Part shown: in pieces, positions 7,903-15,364 of the stretch | How positions within the stretch are numbered: position 1 is the first letter of the stretch | How the letters are laid out: each line of letters starts with the position of its first letter | Source: an uncultured Bacteroidia bacterium | GTDB lineage: Bacteria > Bacteroidota > Bacteroidia > Bacteroidales > F082 | Direction of reading: 5' to 3' | Length of the DNA stretch: 64,000 bases | Assembly: GCA_902802535.1 (NCBI GenBank) | Contig: CADCML010000012.1 | Coordinates: 47,523 to 111,522 of the forward strand | The notes under the pieces: model-generated | Database searches by the model: none | What the model was told of the DNA's origin: nothing | The model's input: the letters and a program-made list of their open reading frames with translations, nothing else | Position numbers and translations under genes: made by a program

Positions 7903-8820
7903 ATGAAAAAACTAATTCTAATCTTAGCACTTTTCCTCGTGGGCACGGCGGCTTTTGCGCAAAACATGAAGACCTTCCAATATGCCGAGCGCGACACGTT
8001 GAATCTTTATCTTGATTTCTATACGCCTGAAACCGTGCATGATAGCACAATTTGCTTGGTTTATGTCTTCGGTGGTGGCTTTATCGGTGGGCACCGCGAC
8101 GGCAAGTTTGAGAAAGCTTATTTCAAGCAACTGGTGGACGAGGGTTTCCAAGTGGCCGCCATCGATTACCGTTTGGGTTTGAAAGGTGTCAAGAGTTTTG
8201 GCGTCACCAATACCAAGCCTTTAGAGAATGCCGTCAACATGGCCGTGGAAGATGCCATTTCAGCCATTGCCTATCTTCTTGAACATGACAAAGAATTGAA
8301 AATCAACAAGAATTGGATAATGATGGTGGGCTCGAGTGCAGGTGCCATTACCTCGTTGCAAACCGATTATGTCCTTTGCAACGGCAAACTAAATTCCAAT
8401 ATTCTGCCTAAAGATTTCCATTTGGCGGGTGTGGTAAGCTATGCTGGTGCCATTTTCTCAAAAGAGGGCAGGTTGAAATACCTTAACCACAATCCCGCTC
8501 CGACGATGCTCTTTCACGGCATGGCCGACCGTTTGGTAGCTTATGACAGAATAGAGTTTTTCAACATCGGTTTTTATGGTACGAGCAGCCTTGTGGAGCG
8601 TTTCGAGACTTTCGGCTATCCTTATTTTGCGCGTCGTTTTGCGGATTATGGCCATAGCATCGCCCTCGCGGGGCCAGTCACCGTCGATGACCTGCTCTGG
8701 TTCTGCAAGCATTACGTTTATGGCAAAGAACAAATTCAAGTGGATGGCACATATCGTCAAATTGACAAGTCAAAACTACCGAAGAACGACATTTATTCGA
8801 TAGGCGACCTCTATAAGTGA
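7903..8820 (+). CDS. Secreted alpha/beta-hydrolase, carboxylesterase-like
   Basis: A 305-residue exported hydrolase. The signal peptide MKKLILILALFLVGTAAFAQ fixes the start at 7903; a longer frame from 7816 would read through the inverted repeat. The fold shows an oxyanion region VFGGGFIGGHR near 47, nucleophile elbow GSSAGA near 143, a probable acid in HGMADRLVAYD near 208 and a C-terminal histidine in DYGHSIA. Close to esterase/lipase (Abhydrolase_3, BD-FAE-like) proteins. Substrate is unknown. It may be co-transcribed with the downstream M49 peptidase (40-base gap). Confidence 0.78.
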   Translation: MKKLILILALFLVGTAAFAQNMKTFQYAERDTLNLYLDFYTPETVHDSTICLVYVFGGGFIGGHRDGKFEKAYFKQLVDEGFQVAAIDYRLGLKGVKSFGVTNTKPLENAVNMAVEDAISAIAYLLEHDKELKINKNWIMMVGSSAGAITSLQTDYVLCNGKLNSNILPKDFHLAGVVSYAGAIFSKEGRLKYLNHNPAPTMLFHGMADRLVAYDRIEFFNIGFYGTSSLVERFETFGYPYFARRFADYGHSIALAGPVTVDDLLWFCKHYVYGKEQIQVDGTYRQIDKSKLPKNDIYSIGDLYK

Positions 8821-8860
8821 TATTTTGAATTAAGCAACTAATTGATTAACAACAGATAAA

Positions 8861-10915
8861 ATGAAAAAACTAATGATTTGCATTGGAATGGCTGCCGCTC
8901 TGGTGGGCTGCGCTCCGAAACAGGAGGAAGTCACTGAACAGCCTCAGCCAAAAGAAGAATTCAAGTATTTGGTGGACGAGTTCGCCGACTTGAGGATCAT
9001 GCGTTATCAAATTCCGGACTGGGACCAACTGACGCTGCAACAGAAGAGTTACATCTACTATTTGGGTGAGGCGGCCAAATGTGGTCGCGACATCCTCGCC
9101 GACCAGAATTTCAAGTACAACCTGACGGTTCGCAAGACCATCGAGGCCGTGCTGAATTCCTACAAGGGCGACCGTGAGAATGCTGATTTCCAAAACTTTG
9201 TGGTCTATGCCAAACGTGTGTTCTTCAGCAATGGCATCCATCACCATTATGCCGAGGACAAGTTCTTCCCTGAGATTAGTGAGGCCTATTTCGCCGACTT
9301 GGTGAAGGGTAGCGACGTAAATCTGCTTCCCCTCAATGAGGGCGAGACCGTGGATGAATTCATCGCCTTCCTAACCCCCGTCATCTTCGACCGCGACCTG
9401 TACAAGATGCGCCGCAGCAGCGAGGACGACATCATCGTCAACTCGGCGGTGAACTTCTACGAAGGCGGAATCAAAAAGCCCGAAGTGGAAGATTTCTATG
9501 CTAAGATGCGCAAGCCTAACGATGCTACTCCGATTTCCTACGGCTTGAACTCCAAGTTGGTGAAGGAAAACGGTCGCATCTACGAGGATGTTTATAAGGC
9601 CGACGGCTTGTACGGTGAGGCCATCACGGCCATCATCGGCTGGCTTCAGAAGGCCAACGAGGTGGCGGAGAACGACATCCAGCGCAACTACACCCAGAAA
9701 CTCATCGACTATTACACCACGGGCGACCTGAAGACTTGGGACGAATATAACATCGCTTGGGTGCAGGATTCCGTTTCCCATATCGATTTCGTGAACGGTT
9801 TCATCGAGGACTATAACGACCCGATGGGCTTGAAAGCCACTTGGGAAGCCATCGTCGATTATAAGGACCTTGAAGCCACCAAACGCTCCAACACGATTAG
9901 CGAGAACGCCCAATGGTTTGAGGACCATTCGCCCGTCGACCCGCGTTTCAAGAAAGAGGAGTGTAAGGGTGTTTCGGCGAAGAGCATCATCGTCACCACC
10001 TTGGGCGGCGACTGCTTCCCTTCGCCCCCGATTGGCATCAACCTGCCCAATGCCGACTGGATTCGCAAGGACTACGGTTCCAAGTCGGTGACCATCACCA
10101 ATTTGATGGAAGCTTACGACAAGGCCGCCGACGAATGTCCGAGAAGTGTTTTGGCCGAGTTCGCCTACTCGCAGGAGGAAATCGACCTCTGCAAGAAATA
10201 CGGTTCCGATGCAGATGTGGTGCATACCAACCTTCACGAGTGCTTGGGTCATGGTTCGGGCAAGCTGCTGCCTGGCACACAGCCTGGTGCCTTGAAGGAG
10301 TTCAGTTCAACTTTGGAAGAAGCCCGCGCCGACCTCTTTGGCCTGTATTATTTGGCTGAACCAAGGATGGTGGAATTGGGCGTAATGCCTGACGCAGAGG
10401 CTTATAAGGCCGAGTATTGCTCCTACATCCGCAACGGCATGATGTCGCAGCTGGCTCGCGTGGAGCTGGGCAAGGATGTCACCGAGTCGCACATGCAGAA
10501 CCGCAAACTCGTCTCGGAGTGGTGCTACGAGCACGGCAAGGATGCCAACGTCATCGAGAAAAAGGTGGAAAATGGCAAGACTTACTACATCATCAACGAC
10601 TTCGAGGCTTTACGCGGCCTGTTCGGTGAGTTGTTGGCCGAAATCCAGCGCATCAAGAGCGAAGGCGACTATGCCGCAGGCAAGGCCATCGTGGAGAAAT
10701 ATGCCGTGAAGGTCGACCCCGAACTGCACAAGGAAGTAAAGGACCGTTACAACGCTTTGGGTCTGAAGCCTTACGGTGGCTTCATCAATCCTGAAATCGT
10801 TCCCGTCGTGGAAAACGGCCAAGTGGTTGACTATAAGGTCGATTATCCTTCCGATTTCGTGGCGCAACATTTGAAATACGGTAAGGAATACAGCTTCTTG
10901 AAGGCTACGCATTAA
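8861..10915 (+). CDS. Dipeptidyl-peptidase III family (M49) metallopeptidase, lipoprotein
   Basis: A 684-residue zinc peptidase expected to cleave dipeptides from N-termini of oligopeptides. The zinc-binding motif HECLGH lies at residues 459-464 (HExxGH variant of M49) and the second motif EEARAD at 486-491. A lipoprotein signal (MKKLMICIGMAAALVGC, Cys17) places it in the periplasm or on the outer membrane, unlike cytosolic eukaryotic DPP III. Full length. It probably shares the transcript of the upstream esterase and ends at a terminator at 10932-10979. With the S9 peptidase at 1503 it points to peptide-based nutrition. Confidence 0.9.
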   Translation: MKKLMICIGMAAALVGCAPKQEEVTEQPQPKEEFKYLVDEFADLRIMRYQIPDWDQLTLQQKSYIYYLGEAAKCGRDILADQNFKYNLTVRKTIEAVLNSYKGDRENADFQNFVVYAKRVFFSNGIHHHYAEDKFFPEISEAYFADLVKGSDVNLLPLNEGETVDEFIAFLTPVIFDRDLYKMRRSSEDDIIVNSAVNFYEGGIKKPEVEDFYAKMRKPNDATPISYGLNSKLVKENGRIYEDVYKADGLYGEAITAIIGWLQKANEVAENDIQRNYTQKLIDYYTTGDLKTWDEYNIAWVQDSVSHIDFVNGFIEDYNDPMGLKATWEAIVDYKDLEATKRSNTISENAQWFEDHSPVDPRFKKEECKGVSAKSIIVTTLGGDCFPSPPIGINLPNADWIRKDYGSKSVTITNLMEAYDKAADECPRSVLAEFAYSQEEIDLCKKYGSDADVVHTNLHECLGHGSGKLLPGTQPGALKEFSSTLEEARADLFGLYYLAEPRMVELGVMPDAEAYKAEYCSYIRNGMMSQLARVELGKDVTESHMQNRKLVSEWCYEHGKDANVIEKKVENGKTYYIINDFEALRGLFGELLAEIQRIKSEGDYAAGKAIVEKYAVKVDPELHKEVKDRYNALGLKPYGGFINPEIVPVVENGQVVDYKVDYPSDFVAQHLKYGKEYSFLKATH

Positions 10916-10931
10916 GCCCAATGCGAGTGAA

Positions 10932-10979
10932 AGCAGGGAATCCTCGGTGTCATCGATGCCAAGGATTCCCTGCTTTTTT
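10932..10979 (+). terminator. Terminator after the M49 peptidase
   Basis: AGCAGGGAATCCT (10932-10944) pairs perfectly with AGGATTCCCTGCT (10962-10974) and a T-run follows. The same T-run supplies the TTTG -33 box of the next promoter. Confidence 0.9.
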
Positions 10980-11007
10980 GTGGCGTAAAGAAATTATGCT
11001 ATCTTTG
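10977..11007 (+). promoter_or_regulatory. Promoter overlapping the preceding terminator
   Basis: TTTG (10977-10980) and TATCTTTG (11000-11007) with a 19-base spacer. The -33 box is part of the terminator T-tract. Confidence 0.65.
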
Positions 11008-11032
11008 CAGTTTCAACGGCAAATCCAATCCT

Positions 11033-11281
11033 ATGCAAGAGAAGAGAATCAAAGGGAGCTTGTGCGAAATCGTCGACAAGATGAACAAGACCTATAATGG
11101 CCTGATTGGCGACGGTTTCAGTCCTGGAGTGGGCAGGCGCATCGTGCCCGTGATGGCTGACGGCAAGGTGTCGGGCTGGAAAATGCAGTGCTGCGAAAAC
11201 GGCACATGGGTGGACCTGGATGAAACGCCCTTCAAGACCATGGGTGAGCTGATTGAGCATTACAAGAAAGATAACCCCTGA
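11033..11281 (+). CDS. Small hypothetical protein, possibly with a displaced C-terminus
   Basis: An 82-residue protein with a good promoter (10977-11007) but no family I recognise. Composition is mixed, with a central GVGRRIVPVMADGKVSGWKM and no signal or membrane segment. Its last codons run into a fragment matching the 3' end of an AAA_14 ATPase gene (11271-11315), so the natural end of the gene may have been replaced when that fragment was joined here. Confidence 0.55.
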   Translation: MQEKRIKGSLCEIVDKMNKTYNGLIGDGFSPGVGRRIVPVMADGKVSGWKMQCCENGTWVDLDETPFKTMGELIEHYKKDNP

Positions 11282-11315
11282 TAACTTCGAGGAATTCGTG
11301 TTAGGGAGCTTTTGA
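11271..11315 (+). pseudogene. 3'-end remnant of an AAA_14/DUF4143 ATPase gene
   Basis: In the frame starting at 11271 the sequence reads ITPDNFEEFVLGSF followed by a stop, nearly identical to the last residues (ITPDNFEEFVLGSFF) of the ATPase encoded at 15365-16498. DNA identity begins at ACCCCTGATAACTTCGAGGA. No other part of the gene remains, so this is a scar of deletion or recombination. Confidence 0.7.
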
Positions 11316-11316
11316 G

Positions 11317-11475
11317 TTTTCGGCAAACCACTATTTCTACTATAAGTTTACTACAATCTCCGCCAGCATGGGCAGCTTGCCTATCTTTGCCTCCAAAACT
11401 TGAAGGAAAGATGAAACCGAAGAAAATTCACCGACAAACCGAGCGTTGGTCTGAAAAAAGACTATTTTTGCAACC
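11317..11475 (+). repeat. Dispersed repeat R3, copy 1, carrying a promoter
   Basis: About 155 bases here match 14707-14862 at roughly 90 percent by eye, beginning in the AAACCACTATTTC region and ending at the -7 element TATTTTTG (11463-11470) of the 425-residue gene. A second promoter-like TATCTTTG lies in the middle. The sub-block TATAAGTTTACTACAATCTC recurs more weakly near 13150-13195 and 13835-13870. Confidence 0.75.
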
Positions 11476-12753
11476 ATGAGTTGTGATGATGAGATTATCA
11501 AACGGAAATTGTATTATGACGGTCTGAAACAGGTCATCGAGCATCCTATTCCTAAAAACTATGTCAAGGAAATAGATGATTTGCTTCAGGAAGACGATGC
11601 TGATACGGAAGAGACAAAAACCTTGCGGATGTGGAAAGAGGTGGTTGCCCCAGTGTGCAATGCCATTGTGTTCGTTCACAACAACCGTTTCCTGTTGGAC
11701 GAAAAAGAAACCATCCTCAATGAGGATGCCGACACGCCTTTCATGTCCTCCGATGAAATCTTCAAGACGCTGAAAACCTTGCTCAAAGCGACGGTCATGG
11801 AGTTTCTTTCCGTGCTGCAAATCAGTTCGGGCGAAAAGGAGGAACTGCTTGACAAGGTTGAGCATGACGACAAGGATGGTTTCAGGTCGCTGTTGGAGCG
11901 GAGCCGATGCGACACCACGGCATTGGCCCAACTTTGCACCTGCTGTTGGGACGACTCTTTCACAGCTGAAAACATCGAGGATTCTGACCTTTCATATCTG
12001 CTTGATTACATGGCAAGCAAGTTGAAAAACAGTGGTGAAGCCGATGACAAAACGATGCTTGAAGCCGTGGAGCAATGGCAGCCTTCCTCCGAGTTGATTG
12101 ATTCCGACGACAGTGACGAAACCCTTGACCAATACATGTCCGACTATCGTCGTTTCATGGAGACCGAACTGGGCGTTACCCTCCATTACTATTGGGATTG
12201 GTATGACGATTTCCTGTTGAAGGAACGCAACCTCATCGAGCCTCTCCTTGACCATCCTTTGGCTGTGGACTTGGTGAACCGGATTTGGAAAGATTATGAG
12301 GCTAATCTTTTAGGCGGTTCCTTCTCCCTTCCCGACGACTTCTTCCACTCGAAATGCGCCGCCGATGACACGGAGCACCTGCACATCAAACTGTCCGTTG
12401 AGGACAAGGGCACGGAGCTTTTCACCGAGTTCATCAACTATGTGGCCGAGAAGGGCTATATCGAAGACAGCCCCGCCGTGAAAAACCTTTTCGCCTACCG
12501 ACTGACGGGGTATTACAGACCCGAAGGCGACCTGCCGCCCATCGTCTGGAACGGAAGAAACGGCAAGTCTTACGAGCTTATCTACCTTATCCGTTACCTC
12601 TGCGACCGTGGCGACTACAAGAAAATGCGCCGTTTCTTCGAAGGCCCTGAATGGTTGAAGGAGAAAGACAGCAGCTATGCCCACTCAGCAGATACCGAGT
12701 TCAGAAGAAAAATGGCGGAGATTTATCCTGGGATTTGTGAGTTCAAGAAGTGA
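11476..12753 (+). CDS. Hypothetical protein, 425 residues, acidic and helical
   Basis: No family recognised. The protein is soluble, rich in Asp and Glu, and predicted mostly helical, with no signal peptide. A distinctive C-terminal block (GYYRPEGDLPPIVWNGRNGK near residue 350, then YELIYLIRYLCDRGDYKKMR) is shared with a decayed fragment on the minus strand at 16651-16745, so the gene belongs to a family with at least two past copies in this window. Its promoter (11463-11470) lies at the end of dispersed repeat R3. Gene, repeat and ATPase remnant together look like a recombination-prone accessory cluster. Confidence 0.75.
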   Translation: MSCDDEIIKRKLYYDGLKQVIEHPIPKNYVKEIDDLLQEDDADTEETKTLRMWKEVVAPVCNAIVFVHNNRFLLDEKETILNEDADTPFMSSDEIFKTLKTLLKATVMEFLSVLQISSGEKEELLDKVEHDDKDGFRSLLERSRCDTTALAQLCTCCWDDSFTAENIEDSDLSYLLDYMASKLKNSGEADDKTMLEAVEQWQPSSELIDSDDSDETLDQYMSDYRRFMETELGVTLHYYWDWYDDFLLKERNLIEPLLDHPLAVDLVNRIWKDYEANLLGGSFSLPDDFFHSKCAADDTEHLHIKLSVEDKGTELFTEFINYVAEKGYIEDSPAVKNLFAYRLTGYYRPEGDLPPIVWNGRNGKSYELIYLIRYLCDRGDYKKMRRFFEGPEWLKEKDSSYAHSADTEFRRKMAEIYPGICEFKK

Positions 12754-12761
12754 AAATTTAG

Positions 12762-12818
12762 AAAAACCAGCAAAATAGTTGCAAGGAATGGAAAAAGTTG
12801 TTTATCTTTGCAGCGTCA
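12762..12818 (+). repeat. Dispersed repeat R1, copy 1, carrying a promoter
   Basis: About 57 bases nearly identical to 13231-13287, ending in TTTATCTTTGCAGCGTCA, which contains the -7 element TATCTTTG (12803-12810). The sequence diverges completely right after the promoter. Confidence 0.8.
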
Positions 12819-12919
12819 GAAATGACTAATCCGGTAATTTCCGCGTGGGAGTAAGACTACACCGCCCCTGCTCCAAAATTAAAGGATGGAGACTTGCAAC
12901 GGCCTCCATCTTTTATTTT
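12817..12919 (+). ncRNA. Candidate small RNA between the R1 promoter and a terminator
   Basis: A promoter at 12803-12810 is followed about 75 bases later by a hairpin (GATGGAG at 12885-12891, CTCCATC at 12904-12910) and a T-rich tract. No open reading frame fits between them. An additional GGAG/CTCC pairing is possible near 12849-12873. Predicted transcript of about 100 nt; not assigned to a known RNA family. Confidence 0.4.
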
Positions 12920-12975
12920 CCGAATTCCTTGCGGAACTTCCTGACGAAACATGTCCAATACAGCCTTGAGCACAT

Positions 12976-13082
12976 AAAAAAAGCGTGTAGTTAATCCATG
13001 CCGAAGCCGATCTACACGTTTTTAAACGAAAAACGCAGTTAATCCATGCCGAAGCCGATCTGCGTTTCACGCTGCAAAATTA
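12976..13082 (-). ncRNA. Candidate minus-strand small RNA with two near-identical hairpins
   Basis: On the minus strand a -7 element TAATTTTG (13075-13082) is followed at once by two hairpins with different stems but the same loop. Hairpin 1 spans 13067-13031 (stem AAACGCAG), hairpin 2 spans 13018-12984 (stem CGTGTAG); both loops read ATCGGCTTCGGCATGGAT. Each is followed by a T-run on the minus strand (5 and 7 T). This looks like a short structured RNA presenting a repeated loop. A related unit is at 14575-14643. Confidence 0.45.
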
Positions 13083-13175
13083 CAACAAAATCCAAAACGC
13101 CGCCATAAACATTGAAAAATAATTCCCGAAATTAGGGAAGTTGCTTGGCAAAACCTTATTTCCACTACTATAATC
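13079..13175. repeat. Dispersed repeat R2, copy 1
   Basis: Almost identical to 14640-14736 over its first 65 bases (ATTACAACAAAATCCAAAAC onward), then diverging. The left edge holds the minus-strand -7 element of the hairpin RNA, so R2 acts as a promoter cassette for minus-strand transcripts. Confidence 0.8.
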
Positions 13176-13230
13176 TCTGCTGACATATACGGGTTGGCTA
13201 TTCACTACTATCATCACGAGATTTTTTTGA

Positions 13231-13287
13231 GAAAACCAGCAAAATAGTTGCAGGGAATGGAAAAATTTGTTTATCTTTGCAGCGTCA
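13231..13287 (+). repeat. Dispersed repeat R1, copy 2, carrying a promoter
   Basis: Matches 12762-12818 with only a few differences and includes TATCTTTG (13272-13279) followed by CAGCGTCA. Confidence 0.8.
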
Positions 13288-13394
13288 TTCAGAGGAATTC
13301 GCAGAAAGGACGACAACCTTTATGACCTTTGCGGTCGTTTCGAGCCTCAACATAAACGAGCCATCACATCTTTGTGGTGGCTATGTTTTTTGTG
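13286..13394 (+). ncRNA. Candidate small RNA partly antisense to the gene at 13364-13792
   Basis: After the R1 promoter copy 2, the plus strand runs about 100 bases to a perfect 10-bp hairpin (AGCCATCACA/TGTGGTGGCT, loop TCTT, one G-T pair) and six T residues near 13385-13391. The end overlaps the 3' end of the minus-strand gene, so it could act antisense. There is no convincing reading frame. Confidence 0.35.
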
Positions 13395-13792
13395 TCAGGT
13401 TTTTGCGGGACGGTGATGCAATACTGAACCATTTCCTGAGTGGAACGCTGAAGTCCAACCGTGAGTTTCACCTCGCCATGTTTCAATATGATCAGCTTAT
13501 CAAATTGTTTTTGGTTACGTGTCATTCTATTGGTCGCTTTTTCGCCTATTATGACAGCTTTTTCAAGTATCTCAGTTAGCCGGAAGACCGCAAGCGTTGA
13601 CTCATAGTTTCGTGCCGCCTTTTCGTATGTTTCGTTGATGGAGAGAAACTTCACATGAATGAACGCGCCTAAATTGTTGTTCCAAATCTTCTTTTCGGGA
13701 TTTTCTGAAATCCACTGGGAATAAAAATCCTTGATTAGCTTTTCACGAGCCTTGATTTCGTCTTTTGTTCGTCCTTTTGGAATGTCGCCCAT
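13364..13792 (-). CDS. Hypothetical protein, paralogue of the protein at 14036-14506
   Basis: A 142-residue basic protein. Its core (KKIWNNNLGAFIHVKF, AARNYESTLAVFRLTEILEKA, then QKQFDKLIILKHGEVKLTV) aligns by eye with the 156-residue protein encoded divergently at 14036. The pattern of a conserved N.Y.ST...L..ileKAv, then a K.f..l....g....ltv stretch, resembles LPD3-like nuclease-associated domains found in polyvalent phage proteins, but I cannot confirm this. A minus-strand promoter (TACTTTTG at 13810-13817) precedes the ATG at 13792. Confidence 0.65.
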   Translation of the reverse strand: MGDIPKGRTKDEIKAREKLIKDFYSQWISENPEKKIWNNNLGAFIHVKFLSINETYEKAARNYESTLAVFRLTEILEKAVIIGEKATNRMTRNQKQFDKLIILKHGEVKLTVGLQRSTQEMVQYCITVPQKPDTKNIATTKM

Positions 13793-13809
13793 CGCTTGGT
13801 TCTTTGGCG

Positions 13810-13817
13810 CAAAAGTA
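13810..13817 (-). promoter_or_regulatory. -7 element of the 142-residue gene
   Basis: TACTTTTG followed by CGCC on the minus strand, 18 bases before the start codon. Confidence 0.6.
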
Positions 13818-14035
13818 CGAATAATTCCGACAAAACTTTATTTCCGCTTCAAGTTTACTACAATCACCAAATTTTTGATCAGATTATCTTTCTTTTTACC
13901 AAACAACAAATTTACCTGTAAACCAAACACATATCCGACAGCAAACGACTACTGTCGACAACAAACGTTTAATCAACGGCTTAGTCTTGACAGATGGTTT
14001 TTCTTTGCGGTAGAAAAACTAAAAGTATTATCGTT

Positions 14036-14506
14036 ATGGAAACACCTGAATTTGTTTCTGGCATCCCAACAGACAAGCATGCCTCTGCACAGAGAAGAAT
14101 GATTATCAAGGCTGAGTACATCAAATTGATGGAGAAACTACAAAACAAGTACGGGAAGAAAGCCGTTTTTAACGAGTTTCTTCAGACCGATGTTTACATC
14201 ATAATGAGAGAAAGTGAGAAAAAAGCCAGTAATAGTGCGGCTTTCAACTGGCAATCGACATACGCAGTAAAGCACTTGGAGACTATCATCAAAGAGGCAG
14301 TCCCCATGGAAGGCAAACCTATTTATACACTTCCAAAACCCACAGGAAAACAAATGGAATTCAAGTATGTCAATATGGCGACATTGTATTACACCTTTCA
14401 TTCCACTGAGTATGAACATCTCAATTTCACCATAAAATTGGTGATGGGCATTAAGAGCGACGGCAGGCATGTCCAATACAGTGTCAATAAGATTGAATTA
14501 ATCTGA
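14036..14506 (+). CDS. Hypothetical protein, paralogue of the protein at 13364-13792
   Basis: A 156-residue protein without signal or membrane segments. The shared core reads KKAVFNEFLQTDVYII, FNWQSTYAVKHLETIIKEAV and MEFKYVNMATLYYTFHS followed by LNFTIKLVMG and VQYSVNKIEL, matching the neighbour in order and spacing. The start at 14036 is preferred to 13994, because the upstream part overlaps the promoter-like TTTCTTTG. Function unknown; a nuclease or its inhibitor is possible by loose analogy with LPD3-type domains. Ends at a 14-bp-stem terminator. Confidence 0.65.
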   Translation: METPEFVSGIPTDKHASAQRRMIIKAEYIKLMEKLQNKYGKKAVFNEFLQTDVYIIMRESEKKASNSAAFNWQSTYAVKHLETIIKEAVPMEGKPIYTLPKPTGKQMEFKYVNMATLYYTFHSTEYEHLNFTIKLVMGIKSDGRHVQYSVNKIELI

Positions 14507-14509
14507 AAA

Positions 14510-14568
14510 AAAAGCATCCTGTAATAAAGTCGTCATTGCTTTCGCAATCGCTTGTACAGGATGCTTTT
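14510..14568 (+). terminator. Terminator with a 14-bp stem
   Basis: AAAAGCATCCTGTA (14510-14523) and TACAGGATGCTTTT (14555-14568) are exact complements enclosing a smaller GCTTTCGCAATCGC-type inner hairpin. Confidence 0.8.
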
Positions 14569-14574
14569 GTATGT

Positions 14575-14643
14575 ACCGAAAAGCAGTTAATCCGACTTAT
14601 TTGTTTGCAGATCTGCCCTCAGCTTTTTCTGCCTGCAAAATTA
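14575..14643 (-). ncRNA. Candidate minus-strand small RNA, second member of the R2 promoter family
   Basis: The same TAATTTTG promoter (14636-14643) as at 13075-13082 drives a different short sequence that ends in GGATTAACTGCTTTT, the same tail as the hairpin RNA at 12976-13082 (GGATTAACTGCGTTTTTT). A GCAG/CTGC stem precedes the T-run. Confidence 0.35.
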
Positions 14644-14736
14644 CAACAAAATCCAAAACGCCGCCATAAACATTGAAAAATAATTCTCGAAATTAGGGAA
14701 AGCCGTTTGGCCAACCCCCTATTTCCACTATAAGTT
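14640..14736. repeat. Dispersed repeat R2, copy 2
   Basis: Counterpart of 13079-13175. It runs directly into R3 copy 2. Confidence 0.8.
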
Positions 14737-14862
14737 TACTATAATCCCCGCCAGCATGGGCGGCTTGCCTATCTTTGCCTCCAAAACTTGAATGAAAGAT
14801 GAAACCGAAGAAAAAACACCGACAAACTGAGCATTGGTCTGAAAAATGACTATATTTGCAGG
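14707..14862 (+). repeat. Dispersed repeat R3, copy 2
   Basis: Counterpart of 11317-11475, including both promoter-like elements (TATCTTTG, and TATATTTG at the right edge). Here no intact gene follows. Confidence 0.75.
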
Positions 14863-15364
14863 CGAGTTGGGGGAGAAATCCCGACTCGGCAAGGAAGGCA
14901 TTCAAAGTTCCAAGCAGTGAAATCGCCAACAAACTCACGGGAACGAAGACCGATGCTCACCTTTTGCATTGATGTCAATAGGTGCTGGAAGCACCGACTT
15001 GATAACAAGCAAGCGTGGGATGTTTGTTCTTCGGTTCATTCGTGAAGGGTGTTTGGCGATACCTACTGCTTGATGGACTGATTGGATTGAGTCTCACGCT
15101 TTTCTTGCAACAAATTGATAATCAATAAAACAGCAAAACCTAAACTTGCTACACATGGATATCAACGGTTTTTTGATTATGAGAGCCGTAAATACATCCC
15201 AGAAACTCTGAATCAATTAATCGAATGAATTAGTATCGCAAATAGATGAGAATTAGGCGGAATAAACATAAATAGATGCAAAAAAGGGAGCCTCGAAGAC
15301 TATATCAGGAACGAAGCGTATAAGCTTTGCAGCGATGAGGAAATCAAACAAATAACAAATGCTT
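14863..15364 (+). other. Decayed sequence without an intact gene
   Basis: Five hundred bases after the R3 promoter. Short coding-like scraps are visible in different frames: KAFKVPSSEIANKLTGTK near 14894-14970, YQRFFDYESRKYIPETLNQL near 15155-15220, and GSLEDYIRNEAYKLCSDEEI near 15290-15345 running into the converging ATPase gene. None has a start and a reasonable length, so this looks like the rubble of one or more genes. A possible hairpin (CGAGTTGGGG...CCCGACTCG) sits just after the promoter. Confidence 0.45.

Noticed and set aside
9371-10252. 293-codon minus-strand frame, and 1542-2375 and 6869-7807 of the same kind
   Set aside because: All are shadows of well-recognised genes (M49 peptidase, S9 peptidase, LpxD) and lack promoters or motifs of their own.
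13080-13316. 78-codon minus-strand frame
   Set aside because: It runs through repeats R1 and R2 and a minus-strand promoter; composition is that of AT-rich non-coding DNA.
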